NCBI RefSeq assembly: GCF_905171765.1
Contig: NC_053391.1
Span: 107,854,644 to 107,918,643, forward strand
DNA: 64,000 bases
Direction: 5' to 3'
DNA from: Bufo bufo
Lineage: Eukaryota > Chordata > Amphibia > Anura > Bufonidae
Made by a program: the position numbers and the translations under genes. Shown one piece after another: positions 23,746 through 34,916 of the stretch (position 1 is its first letter; every line of letters begins with the position of its first letter). The notes under the pieces were generated by a model. It searched no databases. It was given only the letters and a program-made list of their open reading frames with translations, and was not told the origin of the DNA.

Positions 23746-24644
23746 TTACACAGTGAAGCTGGAGGCTATGAACAAAAAATGTTGAACCATACTGTATTTA
23801 GAAAAATCAGAAGATACATACAGGACCACAAAGAAATATACTTTGGGGCCTCGCCCTTCAAGTTTCTAAGAACAATAACAGAGTAATGACAAAAGGCAGA
23901 GTTCTGAGAAAAGATGCTTCAGAATTTTTATATCATGGGAAATGCAAGCATTTATTAAAACAGACATGTACAGAAAAGGTGATAAATCCTCCTTAAAGGA
24001 ACACAAGTTCATTCAAAGAACAGTAAACGTCACTGATACAAATAGCAGCATGCCCCATCAAATACATGGAAGACCTTTAAATGACTTAAATGTCACACAT
24101 GTGTTAAAAAAAAAAAATGTGAACATAGATTTCCAGGCGTCCGTTGAACTGACACAGGAGAACAATGTGGAAACATAATAAAATGATTATGAATCATAAT
24201 CTAACCCTCTAGAAAGCGGAAATAAATATCAAACTGACAGCAGACCATAGAGAAGATGGCAAAGCCATTACTGTGCAGTGATCCCAGCTATGCTTATAAG
24301 CGGACATCCGACAGCTGGGCCCTACGTCTAGTTCTGACTCATTTCACTAACTCGAGTCCTCAATCACCATCAGAAATTCAGGCTGAGGCTAAGTAACGTA
24401 CATAATCCAGGGTAAGGAAGGAAACATCCTCAACTCAGGCTGGAAAATAACTCCAGATGCAGGAAAGGTAAGCCCTTGAGTAATGGACTCAGGAGAATTA
24501 ATGAAATTGTTTACTTGCTTCTGGATAAAGCCTTATCTACTGAGTTTTTCAGTCTGTGCAAAGTGATCATATGAGACAGATGCAATGTAGTAGTTATATG
24601 AGTTGTAAAAAGCATAAAAAAATAAAAAAAAAACTTTACTGGAA
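23746..24644. other. No recognised feature
   Basis: Apparently single-copy noncoding sequence. A 78-codon plus-strand frame (23942-24178) has no recognisable domain. Confidence 0.4.
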
Positions 24645-24646
24645 TA

Positions 24647-24945
24647 AAAGGGGTTGTCCACCTTTTTTAAGTGATAGACTGTCTCCATAATAGGCTATCA
24701 CTGGCTGATTAGTGCGATCCAACCCCACCGATCAGCTATTCCGAAATAGCTCCAGGTCTGGAAACAGACAGCTCCCTCGACTTTGTAGTGTACTGAGCTT
24801 GTTTGTCAATGGACGGACTCTCAGGACAACCACTATGGTTATATGTACTGCCTCTGTTGGTACTGTAGCTAAGCCACCTTCCCAGCTGTCAGACCAGCAC
24901 CAATCAAATATTGATGGACTAATGATAGTCACATAAAATGTAAAG
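24647..24945. repeat. TTAA-family element fragment
   Basis: Starts AAAGGGGTTGTCCACC, like the other TTAA-type ends, followed by GATAGACTG and TAGGCTATCACTGGC blocks typical of a dispersed repeat. The right end is not clear. Confidence 0.5.
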
Positions 24946-24949
24946 GCTA

Positions 24950-26295
24950 GGGACACCTTTGGCATGGAATTTTTTTTTTTACGTATGTCTGTAGTTTTCT
25001 TTAGTAAAAATAAGTTGCGGTCTGCAATTTCCTGCATTCATTTTTAGACCCTCTGATATTAAATTAACAGCCTGGCTCTAGTTTAAGACTTTTCTCATGT
25101 GGTTATTTCCTTTCCAAAAATATATTGCGGATGCGGGGTCTGTGTGTCCATGATGCTGCTCTCTTCCCTAGCTCTCTTATCCATTCCTGACCAATTTCTT
25201 CTTCTACAGCCCCATGAGATATTTCTTCTCACTTGTACTGACAGATACTGATACCTTGGAGGGTATACAGTGGTGCTCTGCTTTCTCTTTACACTTGTAC
25301 ACATGATATGTAATCCCCACCATTGAAAACTGCCTTGTGTGTTCCTTCCTCCATGTCTACGACTTGTGTGAGATTTAGTAAGGAAGTTATGGAAAGATGG
25401 GGCACAAAGCATGAGCCATACATTCGTTTTTAATTGCTTGATACTTTGGTGGTTATGAAAAGTATACAAGGAAAAAGAGAAGTAGGGTAAAAAAAAAAGT
25501 ACACTTTATTAAATGTGTGAGCCATATTTTGGGGCAAATTATAGGAATTCATCCATCAAAAAGAGGCCACCCAGACAAGTTGTGGAAGGGGTTGTCCTAG
25601 CTGGACAACTACTCCAAAGAAGCATCTTTACAATCACATTTGCTATGGCTCTGGGCAGCTGTAGGTGGCAGCACATTTCCCCTGCAGTGGTAGTCAGGCT
25701 ATGCAAACTGAAATACCCAGCCTGCGGAATTCATTTGGTTAAATGGTAGGTAAAAGACGCATAGCGTTTGCCAAAGTATAAAACATTTATTAATATATGT
25801 GCACCAACTGCAGTGGAATTACTAGGCCACATAAGATAGACCCTTGGGTCGGATCTACTGTATTGCTCTAAACATTGGTCCAATAGTTTTTCACGCTTAT
25901 AATAGGCAGTAATACAGTATATCTCAAGCCGTCAGTAAGCTGTAACAGACCTTTATGTGTGATGGCTTGCAGAACTCCAACCACCACAGAAGTGAGAGGG
26001 CCCCTGAACTGAGAAGTTTATAAATTATAGCACTGAATTGCCTAAAGGTGCCTGCTGAAAACCGATAGTATAAATACATAGAAATTCAGAAACTTACAAG
26101 ACAGACGTCTGGCAAAAAGCTGCAATATAGAAAAAAAATCAAGGAAAATGCAGCACCAGCTAGAGGTTACCTGAAGTCATTGTAGCAACCCAAAACTTCT
26201 ATTACCAATGATATTGTAATGCCTAATAAACATGCAGGGCTAGCAATGGCGGCATCTCACTACCTCTGCTATACCATATAACTCATTCATCAATG
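24950..26295. other. No recognised feature
   Basis: Noncoding sequence. A 124-codon minus-strand frame (25095-25469) has no domain I recognise, and its composition looks like chance. No paired repeat ends. Confidence 0.4.
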
Positions 26296-26423
26296 TCTGC
26301 TCACTGCTATACCAATAGCCATTGAGCGGAATGGGATTGTACGCTTTGAGAAATCTGGTAAAATGTTTGACAAATGACCTCCTTAATAGCTAAATATCAC
26401 TGGCATGTTCTATAATACAGACT
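26296..26423. repeat. Likely source of a 128-bp inverted duplicate
   Basis: This stretch reappears as its reverse complement at 27726-27853, equal in length with a single mismatch by eye. Here it sits in apparently single-copy sequence with no element ends around it, so I take it as the source. Confidence 0.85.
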
Positions 26424-26544
26424 AACGTGAAAATGTCACTCTGCTCCTATTAAAATGAATATTCTACTATTGCACAGATGATATCATAGATGAATATTTA
26501 AAAATGTTTTTTTAACGTAAAAAGTTTTTCATGCATATTTAGGT

Positions 26545-27225
26545 ATACCCTCTAAAAGCTAGTACTTTACTCAGACAGGATACTGTGACATCACAAGAGC
26601 GAGTCAGGTAAGGTGCTATGACATCACAGGGTAACATCAGATATGTTATTATGATATCACAGAGTAAAATCATATAAATTGCTATGACATCACAGGGTAA
26701 CAGGAGGTAAGCTTCTATGACATCACAGGATAACATCAAAAAAGTTGCTGTGACATCACAAGAGTTTTAAGTCAGGTAAGCCACTATGACATGACAGTGT
26801 AACATCGGGTAAGCTGCAAAGACATCACAAGAGTCAAGTAAGCTGCTATAATATCCAAGGGTGATATTAGATAAGCTGCTATGACATCACAGGGTTACAT
26901 GAAGTAAGCTACTTTGACATCACAGTGTAAGGGTCCATTCACACGTCCGTTGTTTCTTTCCTGATCTGTTCCGTTTTTTGCGGAACAGATCTGGACCAGA
27001 TCTGGACCCATTCATTTACAATGGGTCCTGAAAAAAAACGGACAGCTCAATGTCAGATTTTTTTTCAGGACCCATTGAAAATGAATGGGTCCAGATCTGG
27101 TCCAGATCTGTTCCGCAAAAAACGGAACAGATCAGGAAAGAAACAACGGACGTGTGAATAAGGCCTAAGAAAGGTAAGCTTCTATGATGTCACAGAGTAA
27201 CATCAGAGTAATATCCAGGTGAAAG
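26545..27225. repeat. 33-bp minisatellite (ATGACATCACAGGGTAACA)
   Basis: About a dozen degenerate units of roughly 33 bp, each with (G/C)TATGACATCACAG and AGGTAAGCT words, from 26575 to 26930. Remnants resume after the nested MITE (27169-27225). TGACATCA resembles a CRE-type half-site motif, but the array looks like a plain minisatellite. Confidence 0.8.
26931..27165. mobile_element. Palindromic MITE with TAA duplication
   Basis: Ends GGGTCCATTCACACGTCCG and CGGACGTGTGAATAAGGCC are flanked by TAA on both sides (26928-26930, 27166-27168). The arms around CAGATCTGGACCAGATCTGG pair closely. It is a compact relative of the composite at 13196-14830 and is nested in the 33-bp array. Confidence 0.85.
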
Positions 27226-27495
27226 GTCCTCTTTAACGAGTATCTGTCCCTAGGCTAATGCTGCTATATCTGAGGAACAGAGGGCATGATTCCAGCACTG
27301 GGTCACTTACTTTTCTCTCCATTCCTTTCATAAAATTACTGGTTGTCTGCTGAAGTGGAAGATACAGTTGAAAGAAAAAGTATGTGAACCCTTTGGAATA
27401 AAATGGATTTCTGCACAAATTGGTCATAATAAAATGTGATCTGATCTTCATCTAAGTCACAACAATAGACAATCACAGTCTGCTTAAACTAATTA

Positions 27496-27925
27496 GGCTA
27501 CTTTCACATTTGCGGCAGGACGGATCCGACATGGTGAACTATTTCGACCGTGCCACCGGACCGCCGCTCCGTCCCCATTGACTATAATGGGGACGGGGGC
27601 GGAGCTCCGACGCAGCACGGCGGTGCACGGCGAAAGCCGCCGGACTAAAAAGCCTGACATGCAGTAATTTTAGTCCGGCGGCCTTTCGCCGTGCACCGCC
27701 GGAGCTCCGCCCCCGTCCCCATTATAGTCTGTATTATAGAACATGCCAGTGATATTTAGCTATTAAGGAGGTCATTTGTCAAAGATTTTACCAGATTTCT
27801 CAAAGCGTACAATCCCATTCCGCTCAATGGCTATTGGTATAGCAGTGAGCAGAAATAGCCGCAGGACGGATCCGACATGGTGAACAGCATGTCGGATCCG
27901 TCCTGCCGCAAGTGTGAAAGTACCC
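27496..27925. mobile_element. PIF/Harbinger-like MITE carrying a captured segment
   Basis: Ends GGCTACTTTCACATTTGCGG and CCGCAAGTGTGAAAGTACCC; flanks TTA and TAA. The uninterrupted Tc1 site reads TAA at the opposite end of the element, so the left copy has one change. The left arm runs to about 27600. The right arm is cut short: after CCCCATTATAGTC it switches to the 128-bp local segment, then to a short palindrome CATGGTGAACAGCATG. Confidence 0.8.
27726..27853. repeat. Inverted copy of 26296-26423 inside the MITE
   Basis: 128 bp that reverse-complement 26296-26423 with one mismatch seen. It replaces part of the right arm of the MITE. Such local copying can arise by template switching during repair or element replication. 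Confidence 0.88.
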
Positions 27926-28019
27926 TAACACACAAATAATTGAATGTTACCATGTTTTTATTGAACACACCATGTAAACATTCACAGTGCAGGTGGAAAA
28001 AGTATGTGAACCCTTGGAT

Positions 28020-29045
28020 TTAATAACTGGTTGAACCTCCTTTGGCAGCAATAACTTCAACCAAACGTTTCCTGTAGTTGCAGATCAGACGTGCACAACG
28101 GTCAGGAGTAATTCTTGACCATTCCTCTTTACAGAACTGTTTCAGTTCAGCAATATTCTTGGGATGTCTGGTGTGAATCGCTTTCTTGAGGTCATGCCAC
28201 AGCATCTCAATCGGGTTGAGGTCAGGACTCTGACTGGGCCACTCCAGAAGGCGTATTTTCTTCTGTTTAAGCCATTCTGTTGTTGATTTACTTCTATGCT
28301 TTGGGTCGTTGTCCTGTTGCAACATCCATCTTCTGTTGAGCTTCAGCAGGTGGACAGATGGCCTTAAGTTCTCCTGCAAAATGTCTTGATAAACTTGGGA
28401 ATTCATTTTTCCTTCGATGATCGCAATCCGTCAAGGGCCTGATGCAGCAAAGCAGCCCCAAACCATGATGCCCCCACCACCATACTTCACAGTTAGGATG
28501 AAGTTTTGATGTTGGTGTGCTGTGCCTCTTTTTCTCCACACATAGTGTTGTGTGTTTCTTCCAAACAACTCAACTTTGGTTTCATCTGTCCACAGAATAT
28601 TTTGCCAGTACTGCTGTGGAACATCCAGGTGCTCTTGTGCAAACTGTAAACGTGCAGCAATGTTTTTTTGGGACAGCAGTGGCTTCCTCTGTGGTATCCT
28701 CACATGAAATCTATTCTTGTTTAGTGTTTTACGTATCCTAGATTTGCTAACAGGGATGTTAGCATATTCCAGAGACTTTTGTAAGTCTTTAGCTGACACT
28801 CTAGGATTTTTCTTCACCTCATTGAGCAGTCTGCGCTGTGCTCTTGCAGTCATCTTTACAGGACGGCCACTCCCAGAGAGAGTAGCAGCAGTGCTGAACT
28901 TTTTCCATTTATAGACAGTTTGTCTTACCGTGGACTGATGCACAGCAAGACTTTTGGAGATACTTTTATAACCCTTTCCAGCTTTATGCAAGTCAACAAT
29001 TCTTAATCGTAGGTCTTCTGAGAGCTCTTTTGTGCGAGGCATCAT
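28020..29045 (-). pseudogene. Tc1 transposase, single in-frame stop (DD34E)
   Basis: A 341-codon frame starts at the ATG at 29045 ([20 protein letters not shown]) and ends at 28020. Only a TGA at 28431-28433, after CFAASGP, interrupts it. The N-terminus shows the two helix-turn-helix parts of the family ([34 protein letters not shown]). Catalytic residues: LWTDETKVELFGR, QQDNDPKHRSK and [11 protein letters not shown], with 34 residues between the second Asp and Glu. Length is normal for Tc1 (about 340 residues). The stop removes the second and third catalytic residues unless read through. Confidence 0.92.
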
Positions 29046-29421
29046 TCACATCAGGCAATGCTTCTTGTGAAAAGCAAACCCAAAAACTGGTGTGTGTTTT
29101 TTATAGGGCAGCTGTAACCAACACCTCCAATCTCATCTCGGTGATGGACTCCAGTTGGCTGACACCTCACTCCAATTAGTTCTTGGAGATGTCATTAGTC
29201 TAGGGGTTCACATACGTTTTCCACCTGCACTGTGAATGTTTACATGGTGTGTTCAATAAAAACATGGTAACATTTAATTCTTTGTATGTTATTAGTTTAA
29301 GCAGACTGTGATTGTCTATTGTTGTGACTTACAGTAGATGAAAATCAGATCACATTTTATGATCAATTTGTGCAGAAATCTATATCATTCCAAAGGGTTC
29401 ACATACTTTGCATCAACTGTA

Positions 29422-29804
29422 AGTGATGGAGTGCTCTCAATCCTGTGCACACTGTGGGGTCCTCGATATTTATGAGCTGTGGCTCCCCACATCCACTAAA
29501 TTGACCTCTTTCTACTTATGCACAGTAATAGACAGAAAGCTGTCCAACAGTAGCAGGAAGGCTTTTATAGGTGATTTCAGAGCTCTTGCATGTAGCCCTG
29601 AACTACTGTTACCAGAAAATCATGCTGCACTCTCTAAGATGCTTTAGGACTAACCCCATACCTCTGTGCTCAATTACTACCCGCCCGCAGAAACACTCTT
29701 TACCCTACTACAACCACCCTCATCTTGTTTAATACATGGTCCAACAAATTAGCCTTAAACATATGACAAAAATGTGATGTGAACCCACCTGAAGAAGCAC
29801 AGTC
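29422..29804. other. No recognised feature
   Basis: Noncoding stretch between the Tc1 element and the next MITE. Confidence 0.45.
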
Positions 29805-29807
29805 TTA

Positions 29808-30131
29808 GGGCTCATGCACACAAACTTATGTTCTTTCCGTGTCTGTTCCGTTTTTTTGCGGACATATGTGGAACCATTCATTTCAATGGGTCTGCAAAAA
29901 AAACGGAAGTTACTCCGTGTGCATTCCGTTTCCATATGTCCGTATTTCCATTCCCCAAAAAATTGAACATGTCCTATTATTGTCCGCATTAGGGACAAGG
30001 ATAGGACTGTTCTATTGGGGGCCAGATGTTCCGTTACGCAAAATACGGAATGCACACGGACGTCATCCATATTTTTTGCGGATCCGTTTTTTTGTAGACC
30101 GCAAAATACATACGGTTGTGTGCATGAGCCC
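29808..30131. mobile_element. Palindromic MITE with TTA duplication
   Basis: Ends GGGCTCATGCACACAA and TTGTGTGCATGAGCCC are flanked by TTA at 29805-29807 and 30132-30134. Same terminal family as 10018-10483, with TCCGTTTTTTTGCGGA-rich arms. Length 324 bp, no coding sequence. Confidence 0.88.
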
Positions 30132-30134
30132 TTA

Positions 30135-30547
30135 GCCCGCATATATATGTGACGTTGGTGAAGATGACACATACATGGGCGGTGGAAACCAAGCAGCTAA
30201 AATCACATGTTGGATGTACGGCACGTGATCTTGTACCAGAATGGAAAAGAGAAAACTGGGTCAAGTGACCAACAACTGATTTGGCCTATGTTTGAGTCAA
30301 ATTAAGTCAATTACAAATGAACACTACAAGGTAAGATAACTAATAAAAAAGAAAGAAGCCTCAGACAAGAACATGTTAGGAACCCGTAGGGTATTTGTTC
30401 TACTATGAACATCCATTCACTAAATGAGAAGTCATCCAGATTTATCATCACTGTTCTGGGGCTATTAAAAGCTGCTATTAATTTGAGAAACAGGTGACAT
30501 GCTTTATTTTAGACACCATGTGCCTCATGAGAAATGTCACTTATAAA
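30135..30547. other. No recognised feature
   Basis: Noncoding sequence with no paired ends or credible frame. Confidence 0.45.
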
Positions 30548-30781
30548 GCCTCATGCACGCGTCCGTGGAACACGGACCGTGAGATACCGGCCTGGATTCC
30601 TGCTGAGTGCAGGAGCGCACGGCGTCATTGGTTGCTATGACGCTGTGCGCTTCATGCCGACACTGCTGTACAGTAACACACTGGCATAGATCATACGAGT
30701 GTATTACTGTACATCAGCGGCACCACGAAGCGCACGGGCCGGTATCTTACAGTCCGTGTTCCACGGATGTGTGCATGAGGC
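30548..30781. mobile_element. Short palindromic MITE
   Basis: Ends GCCTCATGCACGCGTCCGTG and ACGGATGTGTGCATGAGGC with TAA-like flanks. Arms pair through GGAACACGGAC / GTCCGTGTTCC and ATACCGGCC / GGCCGGTAT. Confidence 0.8.
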
Positions 30782-30876
30782 TAAATACTACGACTGGTCT
30801 AAAATAGACACAACCTTTGTGCTGCGTAGCTCTAACGATCATGCCACCAGCACATTCACGCTCACGCTCCATCTTA

Positions 30877-31362
30877 GGCTACTTTCACACTCGCGTTCGG
30901 TGCGGATCAGTCTTGTATCTGCACAGACGGATCCGCACTAATAATGCAAACGCTTGTATCCGTTCATAACGGTTCCGTTTGCATTATTCATTCAAAAAAA
31001 AGTCTAAGTCAAAATGGATCCGTCTTGACTTACATTGAAAGTCAATGGGGGACGGATCCGTTTTCAATTGCACCATATTGTGTCAGGGAAAAACGGATCC
31101 GTCCCTATTGACTTACATTGTAATTCAGGACGGATCTGTTTGGCTCCTCATAGTCAGACGGTCACCAAAACGCTGCTAGCTGCGTTTTAGTGACCGTCTA
31201 AAAAACTCAACGGAGACCAAACGCAGCCAAATTGATGCATTCTGAGCGGATCCTTATCCATTCAGAATGCATTGGGGCTGAACTGATCCGTTTTGGGCCG
31301 CTTGTGAGAGCCCTGAAACAGATCTCACAAGCGGACCCATAAACGCCAGTGTGAAAGTAGAT
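30877..31362. mobile_element. Palindromic MITE with TTA duplication
   Basis: Ends GGCTACTTTCACACTCGCG and CAGTGTGAAAGTAG are flanked by TTA (30874-30876, 31363-31365). The arms carry ATCCGTTTTG/AAAACGGATC blocks. The last two bases of the right end look mutated (AT for CC). Confidence 0.8.
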
Positions 31363-31492
31363 TTAAAGGCTAAACTAAAAAATGTCCTAACATGTAACGT
31401 AATCGTCTAACAAACATGCTGCATGTCACCTGCACCAATTTTCAGATCCTTCCTTGGGTCACTTTCCATGGCAGTATTTCGCGTCGGCATTA

Positions 31493-31915
31493 GGGTACTT
31501 TCACACTAGCGTTTTTCTTTTCCGGCATAGAGTTCAGGATGCATCAGGATGTCTTCAGTTCAGTCGTTTTGACTGTTCAGGACGGAGATAATACCGCAGC
31601 ATGCTATGGTTTTATCTCCGGCCAAAAAAACGGAACACTTGCCTGAATGCCGGATCTCCATAGGAATGTATTAATGCCGGATCCTGCATTCAAAATACCG
31701 GAATGCCTAATCCGTCCTTCCTCCGCAGACCGAAAAAAAATTGAAAAAAATAAATGCCGGATCCGTTTTTCCGGATGACACCGGAAAGACGGATCCGGCA
31801 TTTCAATGCATTTGTAAGACGCCACAGTACCCTGATCCGTCTTACAAATGCCATCAGTTGGCATACGTTTTGACGGATCCGGCAGGCAGTTCCGGCGACG
31901 GTGCAGATCTTTCCA
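31493..31915. mobile_element. MITE fragment lacking a clear right end
   Basis: The left end GGGTACTTTCACACTAGCG follows TTA (31490-31492). The interior is rich in CCGGATCCG and CGGAATGC words, as at 58566-59075, its closest relative here. No closing terminus is visible before 31920. Confidence 0.6.
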
Positions 31916-32174
31916 TTATACATTTTCTCTTTGTGTGTTCAACTTTTCCACTACATTTTGGAAGGTACTACTTGTCCTTGCAGAGACCATCTACGGTAGA
32001 GAGACTTACAGGCAATGCTTCCGGGTAAAAATATACAAAATAGCTCTCCTCTAGAAGAATGAAATGTGTCTCTACAGTATCACCTATAGCTACCCTGTAA
32101 ATGAATCTCTGACCCTTTAACCCCTTAAGAGGAAGTATGGTGTGGGCTCACATGCTGAGCTTGCTGAATCTGGG

Positions 32175-32985
32175 GCAGGTGCTGTAGGGCCAACTGGAAA
32201 CTTAGAGTGGCCCTGGAAAAAAAAACTAAAAGTGGCCCCATGTTGTAGGTGTAACCAGGGGCGAACAGGCCATAGACCCTACAGGGAAATTTCTCGGTGG
32301 GAAAGCCCTCCGCCTCGTGTGTACATAGCGATCTGATGCTCTCGGCATTACATAATTGTAGGAGGATCAGGACTGCATCTGGCTGGTGGCAGAAAGTGTC
32401 CTCCAACATTCAACTGTATTACCGTCCTGCCGTCCACTGTGGTATTTGGTTCTGCTGGGGCGGTGTTTTGTGCTGCACTAAAGTATCTTTGGCTCGCCTG
32501 CTTCTGTTTTCTCTGCCTATTAGAGTTGGCCCTGCATTCTGTCATTTTGCTCCCACCTACAATATGGGGCCACTTTTAGTTTTTTTTCCAGTGCCACTTT
32601 AAGTTTCCAGTCCGCCTCTACGCGTAACCAAATTGACAGAAGGAGGGGCAACACAAGTAGGCACGGCCTGCAATTCTGTGGTGCAGAACAAAATCCCGCC
32701 TCAGAAGAACCAAATACCACAGTGCAGCACAGAATACTAACACCTTCACCACAGTATTCAACTGTATCACCTTCCTGAGGACGCTGACACAACTGAATTC
32801 AGAAGGGCATCTGTGGCTACTGGCCAGGTGCATAAGTACCTGATGTTCCTAGCATTAATTAATACTCTGAGCATCAGATCCTTATGTACCTGGCTGGCAG
32901 CCATGAGAAGGGCTTGGGTGCCCCCTGGGCATCAGCCCAACTGGAAATTCCCAAGTAGGGTCTATGGCCAGTCCACCCCTGGGTG
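32175..32985. repeat. Long imperfect palindrome
   Basis: Several blocks recur in mirrored order around about 32600: GGCCATAGACCCTAC with GTAGGGTCTATGGCC (near 32270 and 32953), GTACATAGCGATCTGATGCTC with GAGCATCAGATCCTTATGTAC (near 32318 and 32868), and CACTGTGGTATTTGGTTCT with its complement (near 32440 and 32705). A further inverted pair around AAAAGTGGCCCCAT lies at 32230 and 32565. This suggests an old foldback element with internal rearrangement. Confidence 0.6.
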
Positions 32986-32989
32986 CTCG

Positions 32990-33970
32990 CTGTATAATAC
33001 AGCTGACACCCAACAGCAGTGACGGGGAACAAAGATAACATTGACCCTGGTCATTAAATCCCTGCTGCTGTCAATTGTAATTTCAGCATCACGAGGTTAG
33101 ACAGAAGGATGGTGTTCTACTGTCGGAGCCCCCACGGCTCCAATCTGTTTTTATGACATCCTGGACCTTTTGAATGCTCCTAGGCCTCATAGCAAGCTGT
33201 TTGTGAAGCCAAGCCTGAGGCATGGCCTGAGATGCTGCTTGTAAAAATCTCATAGACGAGTATTCTATTGCAGTCAATGGGAAAGCAATCAGAAGATCAC
33301 ACGTACAAGTTTCCAAAATATAAAAACTTATTTAAAAATATTTTTAAAAAAATACAAAAATATAAAAAATTCTAATTTCTCAAAATAAACATAACCATAT
33401 CACTGCATCTAAAATACAATAATATTTATCACCAAAATGTAAAAACATAAAAATAGCCAATTTGATGTTTTATTTTGTTCACATTACCCCTCAAAAGATT
33501 AATTAAAATAATGACCAAAAAGTAACATGTACTCAAAAATTGTACTCCCACAAAAAAATGAGCCCTCACACAGTTCTGTAGACAGAAATATAAAAGAGTT
33601 ATGGCTGCCAGAATATTTAGAGATGCAAAAAAAACCTACTTTTTTTAAAGTAGTAAAATATAATAGAAATCACGGTATATAAATTTGCTATCGCCATAAC
33701 TGTACAACCCGCAGAATAAGGACATCGTGTCATTTTTAGCACACAGAGAACACTATAAACACAAAACCTAAAAAGCCATGGTAGAATTGAATTTTTTGAT
33801 TTTATTTCAACCCACAAAGATGTTTTTCCCGTTTTCCAATGCAAGCTATAGTAAATCAAATGGTGACATTAAAAATACTAGCTGTCATATGTCTTTGTGA
33901 AAGGAAAAGTTAAAACATTATGGCTCTTGGAAGTTTGGGAGGAAAACGAAAACTGGACCAATCTTAAGGG
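32990..33970. other. Mostly unassigned, AT-rich repeat-like block
   Basis: From about 33300 to 33860 the sequence is very AT-rich, with phrases such as AAAAAATGAGCCCTCACACAG that recur in altered form at 18180 and 39280. This is a dispersed noncoding repeat without visible ends. Nothing else is recognisable. Confidence 0.4.
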
Positions 33971-34390
33971 GTTAACAGAGCCTTGAGGCATGACTAGAGA
34001 TATTAGTGAAACAGGAGTCTGTAGGCAGATGTTTTTGCTCCAGTACAGAGTAGGTTTATGACCTGAAAGAGATGCTTGTGAAATTTTTTTTGGAAGGTAC
34101 AATTTCTACTAGAATGGACCCAGCTGTTGTAGGACATCTTACATACTATGCTTCCACTGTTTCCTTAGTACACCCTATAGGTAACTACCATGTAAGCTGA
34201 TGTCCATCCTATAACATCTCCTTGAGGCATGACTGCAAGGAGAACCAGTACTTTCCAAAAGCCCCTTCAAAAGCATCTCACCCAGCTAACCAGAACTAAA
34301 TACTGTACCAATGAAGAGCAAGAACAGTCCGGCCTACAGATTGATGTGGTTGATATCACTCGTCATGCCTCAAGGCTCTATTACTGATCA
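33971..34390. repeat. Palindromic element
   Basis: The outer arm TAACAGAGCCTTGAGGCATGAC (33974-33995) is mirrored by GTCATGCCTCAAGGCTCT (34364-34381), and inner blocks around CTGTAGGCAGATG / CGGCCTACAG also correspond. The central part repeats CCTTGAGGCATGACTGCA. This looks like a MITE; the target duplication is not resolved. Confidence 0.6.
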
Positions 34391-34536
34391 AGCACAGGCT
34401 TAAAATGCTGGTAAAAAATACTCATGTTGTTACAATTTATGGATGTGGACCACTGCGCCAACCACCCAGGAGTGGTAGGCTGCTAACCCATGGGGATCAG
34501 TGACACCAGAGCTGAGTACCAGAGGAATCATTCTAA

Positions 34537-34780
34537 GGGCTTGTTCACACGACCGTGACGTGTTTTGCGGTCCGTTTGCCTTCCGCAATTTGCAGAACTG
34601 AACAGGAGGCCCATTATAGAAATGCCTATTCTTGTCCGCAAAATAGACAAGAATAGAACATGCCTCATAATTTTTGCGGAGCCACGGAACGAAACAACGG
34701 ATGCGGACAGCACACGGAGTGCTGTCTGCATCTTTTGCAGCCTCATTGAAGTGAATGGGTCTACACACGAGCCGCAAAAA
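34537..34780. mobile_element. MITE fragment
   Basis: The left end GGGCTTGTTCACACGACCG follows TAA. Arms carry TTTGCGGTCCG and CGGACAGCAC. The expected right terminus decays around ACACGAGCCGCAAAA near 34770. Confidence 0.55.
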
Positions 34781-34916
34781 AATGCAACTGGTAGTCAGGA
34801 ACAGGCTGAGGTCAAAGTCCAGGAAGACAGCTGTCAGTATACTAACAGGTAAATGGATTACAGCTCAGACAGCAAGCTAAGGCAGAACCTAGAAGGACCT
34901 GTATTGATCAGGCAAA

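Larger units (their letters stand above)
27365..29419 (-). mobile_element. Tc1-like element, DD34E type, nearly intact
   Basis: Inverted ends CAGTTGAAAGAAAAAGTATG and TACTTTGCATCAACTG are flanked by TA (27363-27364, 29420-29421). Inner copies of the terminal motif (AAAAGTATGTGAACCC near 27999; TTCACATACGTTTTCC near 29208) suggest the bipartite repeats found in some Tc1 families. The MITE at 27496-27925 lies in the left end; without it the element is about 1.6 kb. The transposase gene runs on the minus strand. Confidence 0.93.

Noticed and set aside
25095..25469. 124-codon minus-strand frame as a possible gene
   Set aside because: No recognisable domain, no splice context and ordinary composition; length alone is not enough in 64 kb.
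26575..26930. TGACATCA-rich array as a cluster of CREB/AP-1 sites
   Set aside because: The motif is part of a degenerate 33-bp minisatellite, so its recurrence is explained by tandem duplication.
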